In this document: positions 8,761-15,866 of the stretch, piece after piece
How the letters are laid out: each line of letters opens with the position of its first letter
How positions within the stretch are numbered: the stretch's first letter is position 1
Source of the DNA: Kutzneria kofuensis
GTDB taxonomy: Bacteria > Actinomycetota > Actinomycetes > Mycobacteriales > Pseudonocardiaceae
DNA: 64,000 nt
Reading direction: 5' to 3'
Assembly: GCF_014203355.1 (NCBI RefSeq)
Contig: NZ_JACHIR010000001.1
Span: forward strand, 8,000,038-8,064,037
The notes under the pieces: generated by a model
What the model saw: only the letters and a program-made list of their open reading frames with translations
What the model was told of the DNA's origin: nothing
Database searches by the model: none
Program-made: the position numbers and the translations under genes

Positions 8761-9108
8761 ATGAGGGTCGGCTGGATCTGCCTGGCTGTGGTCAGCGTCG
8801 GCATCCTCGCCTTCGGCGCCGTCGTGTTGGTGACGCCGCCGAGCGGGGACAGCCCGCTCTACCGCGCTGACGGCCTGGCCTCGGTCGGCCTGGGCGGGTT
8901 CGGGCTGCTGCTCGCCGTGATCCCGTTCCGTCGGCGGGAACGTTGGGCCTGGTCGGCGCTGTGGTTCTACCCGCCGTTCTGGCTGGCTCACCTGGTGTTC
9001 GGCCTGCCGCCCGGCACCGACCACGTGCACCAGGTCGTGTTCGTCGTGCTTTCGCTGGCCGGCTTGCTGCTGCCGGTCCGACAGTTCTTCCCGGTCGGCG
9101 CGCGGTGA
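8761..9108 (+). CDS. Small four-helix membrane protein
   Basis: The protein has about 115 residues from the ATG at 8761 (GGGAG lies ten bases upstream); a GTG at 8740 in frame would add seven residues. Four hydrophobic helices are visible: residues 3-24, about 40-57, 67-88 and 93-110. Short charged loops separate them, including a basic RRRERW turn. No family was recognised. The stop overlaps the start of mntP (GTGA), so the two are translationally coupled, suggesting a role linked to metal efflux or simply shared expression. Confidence 0.7.
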   Translation: MRVGWICLAVVSVGILAFGAVVLVTPPSGDSPLYRADGLASVGLGGFGLLLAVIPFRRRERWAWSALWFYPPFWLAHLVFGLPPGTDHVHQVVFVVLSLAGLLLPVRQFFPVGAR

Positions 9109-9656
9109 CCGAGGCGCTGGCGCTGCTCGGGTTCGTGCTGCCACTCGGGCTGGACTCGTTCGCCGTCGCCGCGGCGGTCGGCGCCGCCGGGACGCTGCCC
9201 GCGCGGGTCCGGTGGCGGATCACCGCGTTGTTCGTGGTGTTCGAGGCCGGGATGCCGCTGGTCGGGCTCGCGCTTGGTGCGCCGGTGGCGCGGGCGATCG
9301 GTCCGGTCGCCAACTACGTGGTGGTCGCGGTCGGCCTGTGGATGTTGCTGCACGACGAGGACGACGAGGAGGAGAAGGCCGAACGGCTGGTGACCGCCCG
9401 CGGTGCCGCGCTGCTCGGCCTCGGCGTGAGTATCAGCCTGGACGAACTGGCCATCGGCTTCGGCCTGGGCCTCACCCACCTGCCGCTGCTGCCGGTGATC
9501 GTCGGCATCGCCGCGCAGGCGTTCATCGCCACCCAGCTCGGGCTGTGGCTGGGCGCCCACGTCGCCGAGCGATTCCGGGAAGCCGCTGAGCGCCTCGCCG
9601 GCATCGTGCTGGTCGTGATGGGCGTCGTGCTCGCCGTCGAGCAACTCATCGGGTGA
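9105..9656 (+). CDS. mntP: MntP-family putative manganese efflux pump
   Basis: This 183-residue protein (DUF204/MntP) has six predicted helices. MntP exports Mn2+ from the cytoplasm. The two repeated motifs that carry essential aspartates are present: LGLDSFAVA near the N-terminus and SISLDELAIGFG in the second half. An acidic cytoplasmic loop rich in Asp/Glu (DEDDEEEK) sits between the repeats. The GTG start overlaps the stop of the preceding membrane-protein gene. No Mn-riboswitch-like leader is seen, as expected for a second gene in an operon. Its 3' end nearly touches the convergent oxidoreductase gene. Confidence 0.85.
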   Translation: MTEALALLGFVLPLGLDSFAVAAAVGAAGTLPARVRWRITALFVVFEAGMPLVGLALGAPVARAIGPVANYVVVAVGLWMLLHDEDDEEEKAERLVTARGAALLGLGVSISLDELAIGFGLGLTHLPLLPVIVGIAAQAFIATQLGLWLGAHVAERFREAAERLAGIVLVVMGVVLAVEQLIG

Positions 9657-9663
9657 CAGCCGA

Positions 9664-10617
9664 TCAGGCCACGAGCAGGACGACCTTTCCCGTGGTGCGG
9701 CGGGCGATGAGATCGGCGAAGGCGCGGTCGGCGTCGGACAGGGGGTAGCGGGAGCCGGTGATGGGGCGCAGCCGGCCCTGGGCGGTGAGGCTCAGCAGCT
9801 CGCTGAGGGGCTCGCGGTAGGCCAACGGCAGGGCGAGGGCGGGGCGGAGCCAGAAGCCGGCCACGGAGACGTTGCGTTCGGCGAGCCGGCCGGGGTCGAT
9901 GGACGGCCGGCCCTGGTGCGCCGCGTCGCCGTAGCTGACCAGGCGGCCGAACTGGGCGAGCGCCTCCAGCCCGGCGGTGATCGCGGCCCCGCCGTTGGCG
10001 TCCAGAACGACGTCGACGCCTTGGCCGCCGTTGGCCTGGCGGATCCGCTCGGCGTAACCGGCCGGGTCGCTGTCGACGGCGGCGTCGGCGCCGAGTTCGA
10101 GGGCGAGGCGTCGTTTGTCCGAAGTGGACGCTGCGGCGATCACCCGGCCGGCGCCGAACTCGCGGGCCAGCTGGATCGCGAGCGAGCCGACGCCGCCCGC
10201 GGCGGCGTTGACGGCCACCGACTCGCCGCCTCGGAGGCGGGCGGAGCCGCGGAGCAGGTGCCAGGCGGTCAGGCCCTGCACGAGCAGGGCGAGCGCCTGC
10301 TCGTCGGTGACGCCGTCGGGGACGTCCACGGCCGCGTCGGCCGGGATCAGCGCCTGCTCGGCGAAACCGCCGCCGTCGAAGGACAATCCGACCACGCGAC
10401 GACCGTCGGCGGTCCGGCCGACCACCTCGGAACCGGGGATGAACGGCAGGTCGACGGCGACGGAGTAGGTGCCGGCGATCCGTGAGACATCGGCGTAGTT
10501 GACGCCGGCGGCGGTGACGGCCACCAGCAGATGGCCGTCGCCCGGGACAGGGTCGTCCACCTCGGTCACGTCGAGGGTCTCGGGTCCGCCGTGCCGCGTG
10601 ATCTGGATCGCCCGCAT
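9664..10617 (-). CDS. Quinone oxidoreductase-like MDR-family dehydrogenase
   Basis: The 317-residue protein belongs to the zinc-independent quinone oxidoreductase branch of the medium-chain dehydrogenase/reductases. The N-terminal GroES-like domain has GVNYADVSRIAG, where the zinc-ligand Cys of alcohol dehydrogenases is absent. The Rossmann domain has AAAGGVGSLAIQLA (NADPH-binding AxxGxxG) near residue 140. The C-terminus RRTTGKVVLLV is typical of the group. It would reduce quinones or alpha,beta-unsaturated carbonyls with NADPH. The start is the ATG at 10617 opening MRAIQITRHGG; the much longer upstream frame is not coding. It is divergent from the STAS gene. Confidence 0.9.
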   Translation of the reverse strand: MRAIQITRHGGPETLDVTEVDDPVPGDGHLLVAVTAAGVNYADVSRIAGTYSVAVDLPFIPGSEVVGRTADGRRVVGLSFDGGGFAEQALIPADAAVDVPDGVTDEQALALLVQGLTAWHLLRGSARLRGGESVAVNAAAGGVGSLAIQLAREFGAGRVIAAASTSDKRRLALELGADAAVDSDPAGYAERIRQANGGQGVDVVLDANGGAAITAGLEALAQFGRLVSYGDAAHQGRPSIDPGRLAERNVSVAGFWLRPALALPLAYREPLSELLSLTAQGRLRPITGSRYPLSDADRAFADLIARRTTGKVVLLVA

Positions 10618-10716
10618 GTCATCAGACGGTAGGCGGGACCCGTGCGCTCCACTGTGACGTCCACATGCCGGGACCGGGTCGACGCCGCCACTGCTCGGCC
10701 AGCAGCTCGTACGACG

Positions 10717-10742
10717 GGTTTGAGCATCGGCCCGGTTGGGTA
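10717..10742 (+). promoter_or_regulatory. SigF/SigB-type stress promoter
   Basis: GGTTT at 10717-10721, a 16-base spacer and GGGTA at 10738-10742 match the actinobacterial general-stress consensus GGTTT-N15-17-GGGTA exactly. It faces the STAS antagonist gene 104 bases downstream. A stress-sigma promoter in front of an anti-sigma-factor antagonist is functionally consistent. Confidence 0.7.
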
Positions 10743-10845
10743 ACCGCTCATGTTCAGCAAAAACGATCCCGGGGAGCTGGCTTAGGACGGGTTCGAGCAC
10801 CGAGTGCTCGCTTTGGGTTGCCCCTCGCCAACGTAGGGAGCCCGC

Positions 10846-11220
10846 ATGCGTGACCACTCGCGTCTGCCTCGGTGTTGGTCCCCGCCGCTGCGGGTCACGG
10901 TCGAGCACCGCGGCCGAATGTGCCTCGTGCGTGTGTCCGGCGAGGTGGACGCGTTCAGCGCCAATCAGCTCGCGCAGCCGATCTGGCGCGAGCTGGCCGA
11001 ACTGCCGGACGTTCTGGTGCTCGATCTCCTGCACGTGACGTTCTTCGGCGCGGCCGGCGTGCGGCTCGCACTCCAGATCCGGCAGGCCGCCGAGAACGTC
11101 GAGGCCGACCTCCGCCTGCTGGGGACCGAAACCATTGTGCGGCCACTCGAACTCACCGGCCTCGGCCGGCTGTTCCGTGTGCACGCCACGCTTGCGGAGG
11201 CCGCCGCCGCGCTCGGATGA
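10846..11220 (+). CDS. STAS-domain anti-sigma factor antagonist
   Basis: This 124-residue protein is essentially one STAS domain (about residues 14-120). Proteins of this type bind anti-sigma kinases and so release a sigma factor. The domain has VRVSGEVDAFSANQL (strand-helix start), VLVLDLLHVTFFGAAGVRLAL (split here across the core) and GLGRLF near the end. The residue normally phosphorylated, a Ser/Thr in the D-S-x-G position, is replaced by Ala in FFGAAG, so it probably cannot be inactivated by phosphorylation. It sits alone behind the SigF-type promoter at 10717, which suggests positive feedback in a stress circuit. The partner kinase is not adjacent. Confidence 0.85.
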   Translation: MRDHSRLPRCWSPPLRVTVEHRGRMCLVRVSGEVDAFSANQLAQPIWRELAELPDVLVLDLLHVTFFGAAGVRLALQIRQAAENVEADLRLLGTETIVRPLELTGLGRLFRVHATLAEAAAALG

Positions 11221-11281
11221 GATCGCGCGCGGCGAGGCGCGGTCGGTTCTGCCGTGCCGCGCTTCGCCAAACGTCGAGCTC

Positions 11282-11776
11282 CTATCGTTGACCGTGCCCG
11301 CGGGCTGGTCCGCTCGGCGGACCGCCATGCGTGCCGCCGCCGTGGGTGCCCGGGTCCGGCGGACCGTGCTCGTGGGTGTCGCGCTCGCAGTGCCCGGGCG
11401 CCGGGACCTTTCCGTCGCATCGCGCCGGTCGGTCTTCGGATGAGCGCGTGGAGAACACTGGTGGGTCGACCGGGTGGGATTCCGCCGCTGGAGTGGTGGC
11501 GGCGGGCGTGGTCGCAACGGCCACCTCCCGAGGCGGTGGAATCGCACCTGCGGACGGGTGACCGGCGGCGTCCGAGGATGACAGCCGCACCGACGTCGAG
11601 GTCCCGGGTGCCGGTGGGGCGACGGTCTTCGCCGAACAGGAGAAGTAGCAATCATCGGCTGGTGGGACGACCGTGAGCGGGACGACGATTCCGGCGACCA
11701 TCAGCGCGAGACCGCCGACTCCGGCGGCCCACGAGACGGCGGTCGTGCGACCGTTGCTGCGGCCCCGCTCGGTCAT
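11282..11776 (-). CDS. Membrane-anchored Pro/Thr-rich hypothetical protein
   Basis: This hypothetical 164-residue protein has a basic N-terminus and one membrane helix (about residues 15-36, GVGGLALMVAGIVVPLTVV). A short Cys pair (CYFSC) follows. The rest is a long, disordered Pro/Thr/Ser-rich tail that ends in a His/Gly/Pro-rich stretch (HEHGPPDPGTHGGGTHGG). The ATG at 11776 has GAGGA eight bases upstream and a TATACT promoter behind it, which together support a real gene despite the low-complexity sequence. The His/Gly tail could bind metal or be a cell-wall spacer. No homologous family was recognised. Confidence 0.55.
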   Translation of the reverse strand: MTERGRSNGRTTAVSWAAGVGGLALMVAGIVVPLTVVPPADDCYFSCSAKTVAPPAPGTSTSVRLSSSDAAGHPSAGAIPPPREVAVATTPAATTPAAESHPVDPPVFSTRSSEDRPARCDGKVPAPGHCERDTHEHGPPDPGTHGGGTHGGPPSGPARGHGQR

Positions 11777-11815
11777 ACGAGTGATCCTCACGTACGCTGA
11801 CAACGGTGACACCGG

Positions 11816-11844
11816 AGTATACGAAGCCCAATCGGCGCCCGGAA
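11816..11844 (-). promoter_or_regulatory. Sigma-70-type promoter of the Pro/Thr-rich protein
   Basis: On the minus strand TATACT (11821-11816) is preceded by a 17-base spacer and TTCCGG (11844-11839). The -10 box matches the consensus at five of six positions; the -35 box is weak. The predicted leader is about 35 bases. Confidence 0.45.
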
Positions 11845-11934
11845 CCGACGCCTGCGTGAATCGCGCATCGTGACGACCGCTCGCGCTGTGTCGATGTCGG
11901 CTCCATGCCGCCGAAAGGACGCGGCCGGTGCTGC

Positions 11935-12975
11935 CTACTGGCCGCGGTGTCGGGACCGGTCGGCGCGCGGGAAGTCGGCTTGCACGCGTTCCTCCTGGTG
12001 GTAGGTGCGCTCCTTGGCATAGGCGTCGTAAGCACGCTGATCGGCCTCGGTGTCGGGCGAGTCGCGCAGGCCACGGGGATGCAGGCGTTCGGTCAGCACG
12101 ACGTTGAGCTGGGCGCCCGCCAGCGTGATCAGGCTCTGCAGGTAGAACCACCACAGGATGGTGATCACGGTGGCGAAGTGACCGTAGGTGCTCTGCGCGT
12201 TGTGCAGATAGCGGCTGATGATCAGCGAGGACAGCGACTGCAGGACCCAGAACAGCACGCCGGACAGCACCGCGCCGGGCAGCACCTGCCGGGTGGTGAT
12301 CTTCCGGTTGGTCAGGATCCGGAAGGCCGCGACGAACAGGCCGACGTCCAGCGCGATCGCCACCGCGTACCCGGCCACGCGCCCCGTCCAGCCCAGGTCG
12401 ATGCCGGTCGACTGGCCGGAGACGAACCCGGTGACCAGTGTGCTGACCACCAGACCGAGCCCGACGGTGGCCAACACGCCCAGCGCGCGCAGCAGCTGCG
12501 AGAACAGGCCGGGCCGTTTGACGTAGGGGATCTCCCACACGGCGTTGAACGCGACCTCGACCGTGCGCACCACCGCCAGGCCGCTCCACAACGCGTTGAC
12601 CAACCCGACGATCAGCGCCCACCAGGAGCCGCTCAGCCCGTGCATCGCCGAGGTGTCCACCAACGGGATCATGCTCGCGACGTGTTCGAGCACCGTGGCC
12701 TTGATGCCGGTGGGCAGCAGGAAACCGAGCAGGGTCACGAACACCAACAACAGCGGGAAGAGCGAGAAGAACGCCCAGAAGGCGATCATGCTGGCCAGCC
12801 TGGTCGACTGGTCCTCGGCGAATTTCCGGGCCACCGCGACCGCGATCGCCACCGGCTTGTGCCGCTGCTGGAACTGGTCGATCTGGTCAACCGCCTCCTG
12901 CACGGGACCGGTGCCGCGAGTGTCGGGCGGCGCGCCGCGGGAGTGGGTTCCGGGGTTGTCGTTGTTCTCGCGCAT
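11935..12975 (-). CDS. YihY/BrkB-family integral membrane protein
   Basis: The protein has about 346 residues with a cytoplasmic N-terminal tail, six helices and a charged C-terminal tail of about 60 residues. The YihY/UPF0761 signatures are DQSTRLASMIAFWAFFSLFP in the first helix, VVRTVEVAFNAVWEIP after the third, LPGAVLSG and VITILWWFYLQSLITLAGAQ near the last. The family is widespread and once misnamed ribonuclease BN; its function is unknown. The ATG at 12975 has GGGAG eight bases upstream and is preferred over the ATG at 13005. A weak SigF-like box (GGTT-N15-GGGCA, 13052-13029 on the minus strand) lies upstream and would suit a stress-responsive envelope protein. Confidence 0.85.
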   Translation of the reverse strand: MRENNDNPGTHSRGAPPDTRGTGPVQEAVDQIDQFQQRHKPVAIAVAVARKFAEDQSTRLASMIAFWAFFSLFPLLLVFVTLLGFLLPTGIKATVLEHVASMIPLVDTSAMHGLSGSWWALIVGLVNALWSGLAVVRTVEVAFNAVWEIPYVKRPGLFSQLLRALGVLATVGLGLVVSTLVTGFVSGQSTGIDLGWTGRVAGYAVAIALDVGLFVAAFRILTNRKITTRQVLPGAVLSGVLFWVLQSLSSLIISRYLHNAQSTYGHFATVITILWWFYLQSLITLAGAQLNVVLTERLHPRGLRDSPDTEADQRAYDAYAKERTYHQEERVQADFPRADRSRHRGQ

Positions 12976-13154
12976 GGCGGGCTCCCGGGTCGGGCCAGGG
13001 TTCATGACCGCTTACAGGTGCTCGCGGGTGCCCGTCGAGCCGACGGCGAACCTGCGTCCGCGGTGGGCATGCGCGCCATTGGCGTCGATTGGCCGGCGTT
13101 TCCGGCGGCGACAGCACACGATCTCATCGGACGCGCCACCGCCGGGCGCAGTTG

Positions 13155-13904
13155 TCACCGGTCGAGGCGATCGCCGGCCAGGGCGCGGCTGGCCATCGCG
13201 AAGACGGTGGGGCTCAGTTCCGGATCATCCTGGTCCGGCACCCACCGGCCGTTCCTGGTGCGGGCGGCCAACGCGTAGGCGCAGGCCCGTAGGACGTCGA
13301 AATCGGATCGGGAGCCGGGCTTGCTGAGTAACGCGTGAACGAGACCGGGTAACGCGAGCAGCGGGTACGCCGGGTCGTCGGCGGCGAGCAGTGGCGGTTG
13401 GCCTTCCGCTGTGGTCGGCAGGACGACCGGAACGCCGCCGCCCAGGGGATCGATCACGGCGTCGGAGCGGTGGGTGATGCGGCGCAGCGGGTAGCTCAGG
13501 GCGTCGGTGGGTTCCCAGGACACGATGTCGCCCACGCCGATGGCCAGCAGCAGCGGACACAGCGTCGGGATCGCCGTCGACTCGACGATGACCACGCGTG
13601 CCGACGCCGGCGGCCGGCCGGTCCTGGCCAGCAGCACGAGCAGCCGGCCGGCGAGCCCGACGGCGGTCATCTCCTCGCGGGTGAGGCACGGGATGGCCGC
13701 TCTCGCCGTGAACTCGGCCTTCAGTTGGCGGGCGCGGATCTGGTCCAGCCCGCCGAGGTACACGGCGTCCACGCCGCGCGGCCGTGGCGTGAACAGCAGT
13801 GCGACCGACTCCGGCACGATCTTCAGGCCCGGGAGCTCGTCGGGCAGGTCGGTGTCGCCGTCGCCGATGACGGCCAGACGCAGCGGGCGTCGCATCGCTG
13901 TCAC
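13155..13904 (-). CDS. Uncharacterised protein, possible Rossmann/malic-enzyme-like fold
   Basis: The protein has about 249 residues from a GTG at 13904 whose GTGA overlaps the stop of the preceding 69-aa gene, so the two are coupled. An internal ATG at 13895 would remove three residues. It lacks a signal peptide or membrane helix. The middle (about residues 95-150) alternates hydrophobic strands and helices in a way that loosely recalls the NAD-binding part of malic enzymes (VVIVESTAIPTLCP, then IGVGDIVSWEP). The likeness is too weak to assign function. The N-terminus opens with an Asp-rich segment, GDGDTDLPDELPG. The pair sits downstream of an ArsR regulator gene and is preceded by an operator-like sequence shared with that gene's own promoter. 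Confidence 0.65.
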   Translation of the reverse strand: MTAMRRPLRLAVIGDGDTDLPDELPGLKIVPESVALLFTPRPRGVDAVYLGGLDQIRARQLKAEFTARAAIPCLTREEMTAVGLAGRLLVLLARTGRPPASARVVIVESTAIPTLCPLLLAIGVGDIVSWEPTDALSYPLRRITHRSDAVIDPLGGGVPVVLPTTAEGQPPLLAADDPAYPLLALPGLVHALLSKPGSRSDFDVLRACAYALAARTRNGRWVPDQDDPELSPTVFAMASRALAGDRLDR

Positions 13905-14110
13905 CCGTTCCCGTCCGGCAGTGTGGCGAGAATGTCCGACTCCACCCACCCGCTCATGTCCACGCCGTGTCGTCGGGCGACGGCGAGCAGGTCGACGAGC
14001 CGGCCGGAGAACAGCTGCTCACGGTAGCCGTCACCCACCCGCCTGGCCTGGCGGATGTCGGCCTGAACGTCCTGGACGCGGTCGTGCAGCGTGGCCACGA
14101 ACTCACCCAT
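13901..14110 (-). CDS. Small helical hypothetical protein, first gene of ArsR-linked pair
   Basis: This 69-residue soluble protein is predicted to be mostly helical, with a heptad-like start (VATLHDRVQDVQADIRQARR). The family was not recognised. The ATG at 14110 has a GGAG-rich upstream region (CTGGAGGGACGG on the coding strand), a good ribosome-binding site. Its stop overlaps the GTG of the next gene. The promoter region upstream holds the 14153-14174 operator-like sequence, which implies control by the neighbouring ArsR protein. Confidence 0.65.
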   Translation of the reverse strand: MGEFVATLHDRVQDVQADIRQARRVGDGYREQLFSGRLVDLLAVARRHGVDMSGWVESDILATLPDGNG

Positions 14111-14152
14111 CGGACTCCGTCCCTCCAGCGGCTGCCCACATTATGCTCTGCG

Positions 14153-14174
14153 CAATTGAAGATTATTGCAACTC
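14153..14174. promoter_or_regulatory. Putative ArsR operator upstream of the 13901-14110 pair
   Basis: This 22-bp AT-rich sequence begins CAATTG and ends GCAACTC. It is identical at 17 of 22 positions, without gaps and in the same orientation, to 14701-14722 upstream of the arsR-type gene. Shared sequence in two AT-rich promoter regions of GC-rich DNA points to one binding protein. It lies 43 bases before the start codon at 14110. Confidence 0.6.
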
Positions 14175-14251
14175 TTTGACACCGTACTGTGGCGACGATC
14201 TCCCGTTGCGGCGCGTAGCCGCGCAAGGGAGCGTGCGCGGGGCGTCGCGGC

Positions 14252-14620
14252 TCAGTCGGCCCGCACTTCCGTGGCCGCGCCGGGCACGGCGGTGCGGAGG
14301 TCTTCCAGCAGCTCGATCTGCCCCGCCAGCACCCCGGTCAGGATCGACCGGGCCACCGCGAGCAACTCGGCCACCTGCGGACTGGTCAGCGAGTAGTAGA
14401 CGTTCGAGCCTTCCTTGCGGCTGGTCACCAGGCCGGCCCGGCGCAGCACCGCCAGCTGCTGTGACAGGTTGGCGGCCTCGATGCCGACCTCGGGCAGCAT
14501 CTCGGCGACCGCGTGCTCGCGCTGGCTGAGCAGCTCCAGCACCCTGATCCGCGCCGGATGCCCCAACGTCTTGAAGAACTCGGCCTTCAGCTGGTACAGC
14601 GGCCTGCTCACGCCGACCAC
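14252..14620 (-). CDS. ArsR-family winged-helix repressor
   Basis: This 122-residue ArsR/SmtB-type regulator carries the winged-helix domain in residues 8-95. It starts with FFKTLGHPARIRVLELL, the recognition helix is in EAANLSQQLAVLRRAGLV, and the wing is SRKEGSNVYYSL. No ELCVCDL metal motif is present, so it is probably not an As/Cd/Zn sensor of the standard type. The C-terminal helix (about 95-115) should form the dimer. The GTG start at 14620 has GAGGGCGGG upstream; a GTG three codons later is possible. Two copies of a 22-bp sequence flank the gene, one in its own promoter and one in front of the next operon, which suggests autorepression plus control of the 13901-14110 pair. Confidence 0.88.
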   Translation of the reverse strand: MVGVSRPLYQLKAEFFKTLGHPARIRVLELLSQREHAVAEMLPEVGIEAANLSQQLAVLRRAGLVTSRKEGSNVYYSLTSPQVAELLAVARSILTGVLAGQIELLEDLRTAVPGAATEVRAD

Positions 14621-14700
14621 CCCGCCCTCGTCGTCATGTCATGATCCTCTCCTGTCCCGCCGCCGGAGGATCGACCGCGCCCAGCCTTTCGCAGGATCAA

Positions 14701-14722
14701 CAATTGCAGAATTTAGCAAGTC
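14701..14722. promoter_or_regulatory. Putative ArsR autoregulatory operator
   Basis: This is the second copy of the 22-bp AT-rich sequence (17/22 identical to 14153-14174), 80 bases upstream of the ArsR start codon. The conserved parts are CAATTG, an internal AGA and GCAA..TC. The rest of the 14723-14982 gap shows nothing recognisable. Confidence 0.6.
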
Positions 14723-14982
14723 TTCGCGGCGAGGGGGACTCTCCACGCGGCTGGCGTCGCGCGGATCTCATCCGGCCCGCTGGCCGGCGCCATGGCCGAG
14801 GTGAACGGTGGCCGGCGAGCGACCGGACCGACAGCGCCGGTAGACCTCGACGTGTCCAGCTCGCGTCGTTGTCGCGGGACCGCAAGACGCTGCCGTCCGC
14901 GCGCGCCGGCGCAGGTCCCCGGCAGCAGCTCGTACGTGGGGAGAGCGACCCGCGCCGGTCGCATGTGTCCTCTGTGGAACAA

Positions 14983-15024
14983 GGACGGGCGGCAGTGCCT
15001 GGGGGTGTGCACCACCGCCCGTCC
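14983..15024 (-). terminator. Hairpin terminator after the sigma/anti-sigma operon
   Basis: A perfect 10-bp GC-rich stem (14983-14992 with 15015-15024) encloses a 22-base loop that can itself pair GTGC with GCAC. It lies about 57 bases downstream of the anti-sigma stop on the minus strand. No clear T run follows, as is common in actinobacterial terminators. Confidence 0.5.
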
Positions 15025-15080
15025 GGTAGCGACGCCGGGAGGGAGGCCCTGGCGCCGCGAACCCTTGGGGGAACGGACGA

Positions 15081-15866
15081 TCAGTGACCGGGATGCGTGG
15101 TCGGCGGGCCCGTGGCGTGGTTCGGGCCCGGATCGGGATGGCTGGTGGCGGGGCCGTTCCCGTTGTGCCCCTGGGCACCGTGGTTCCCGTCGGTGGTGGC
15201 CGGCGGGACGACCGTGGTGGTGCCGCCGGCCGGTCCCCGTTTGCTGGCAAGCAGTTCGGCGCAGTAGGCGTCGACCTTGTCCCTGCCGCCGGCCTCGGTG
15301 ACCAGCGCCGTGAACCCCGGGCTGTCCAAGGCTTTGCCGTGCTCCGAGCCCGCACCGGCGGTGTAGGCGTTGCACAGGCCGGCCAGGGAGGGAGCCGGCG
15401 ACGGGGCTTGCGGCGACGGGGATGAGCCGTGATCACCACTGCCACCGGCGCCGGTCAAGGGGTCGGTCGAGGACGGGTTCGTCGAGGTGCTGGGAGTGCC
15501 GGAGTGGGCGGGCGCGACCGGCGGGTTCCCGCTCAAAGGGGTTGGCAGATAACCAGTTGCGGCGGCCGTCGCGACGCCGCCGACAACCACCGCCACGGCG
15601 GCGGCGACGGCCGCGATCCTGGCGGTGCGCAGCCTCGCCAGCAGGGTCTTGAGTATCGACGGTCTCCGGGACGGAGATGCGGGCTCGAGACGAGCGGCGC
15701 GGAACGCCGCAACAGCGGCCTGCTCACCGGCCAGCTCGCCGTCACGGGCGGGGGCGGCCGCGGCGGCAAGCAGGTCGGTCAGCGGACGTGCGCCGACGAC
15801 CGGGGCACCGTTGAGCATCTGCTCGGTGGTGCGCCGGTCGAGGCGGCGGCGGGGGTGCGTGCTCAT
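15081..15866 (-). CDS. Membrane anti-sigma-like partner of the ECF sigma factor
   Basis: This 261-residue single-pass protein has three parts. A cytoplasmic part of about 90 residues carries an EQMLNGAP segment and an Ala-rich helix region. A membrane helix follows at about 82-108 (IAAVAAAVAVVVGGVATAAA). The outer part is Pro/Ser/Thr-rich and contains a Cys pair (LCNAY and DAYCAELLAS) and a His/Gly/Pro tail. The ATG overlaps the stop of the ECF sigma gene (ATGA), the normal arrangement for a sigma factor and its regulator. The cytoplasmic part lacks a recognisable zinc-binding HxxxCxxC anti-sigma motif, so the mode of sigma binding is not obvious. The outer domain may sense envelope state. 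The role is inferred from gene position. Confidence 0.7.
   Translation of the reverse strand: MSTHPRRRLDRRTTEQMLNGAPVVGARPLTDLLAAAAAPARDGELAGEQAAVAAFRAARLEPASPSRRPSILKTLLARLRTARIAAVAAAVAVVVGGVATAAATGYLPTPLSGNPPVAPAHSGTPSTSTNPSSTDPLTGAGGSGDHGSSPSPQAPSPAPSLAGLCNAYTAGAGSEHGKALDSPGFTALVTEAGGRDKVDAYCAELLASKRGPAGGTTTVVPPATTDGNHGAQGHNGNGPATSHPDPGPNHATGPPTTHPGH

Noticed and set aside
9105-9656. Mn riboswitch before mntP
   Set aside because: The gene overlaps the preceding coding sequence and has no leader that could hold the yybP-ykoY element.
10618-11655. N-terminal extension of the oxidoreductase frame at 9664
   Set aside because: The extension runs over the STAS gene on the other strand, lacks homology, and the family start MRAIQ fits the ATG at 10617.
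14792-15301. Plus-strand frame between the ArsR and anti-sigma genes
   Set aside because: Arg/Gly-rich sequence without motifs, overlapping the 3' end of the anti-sigma gene and a terminator hairpin.
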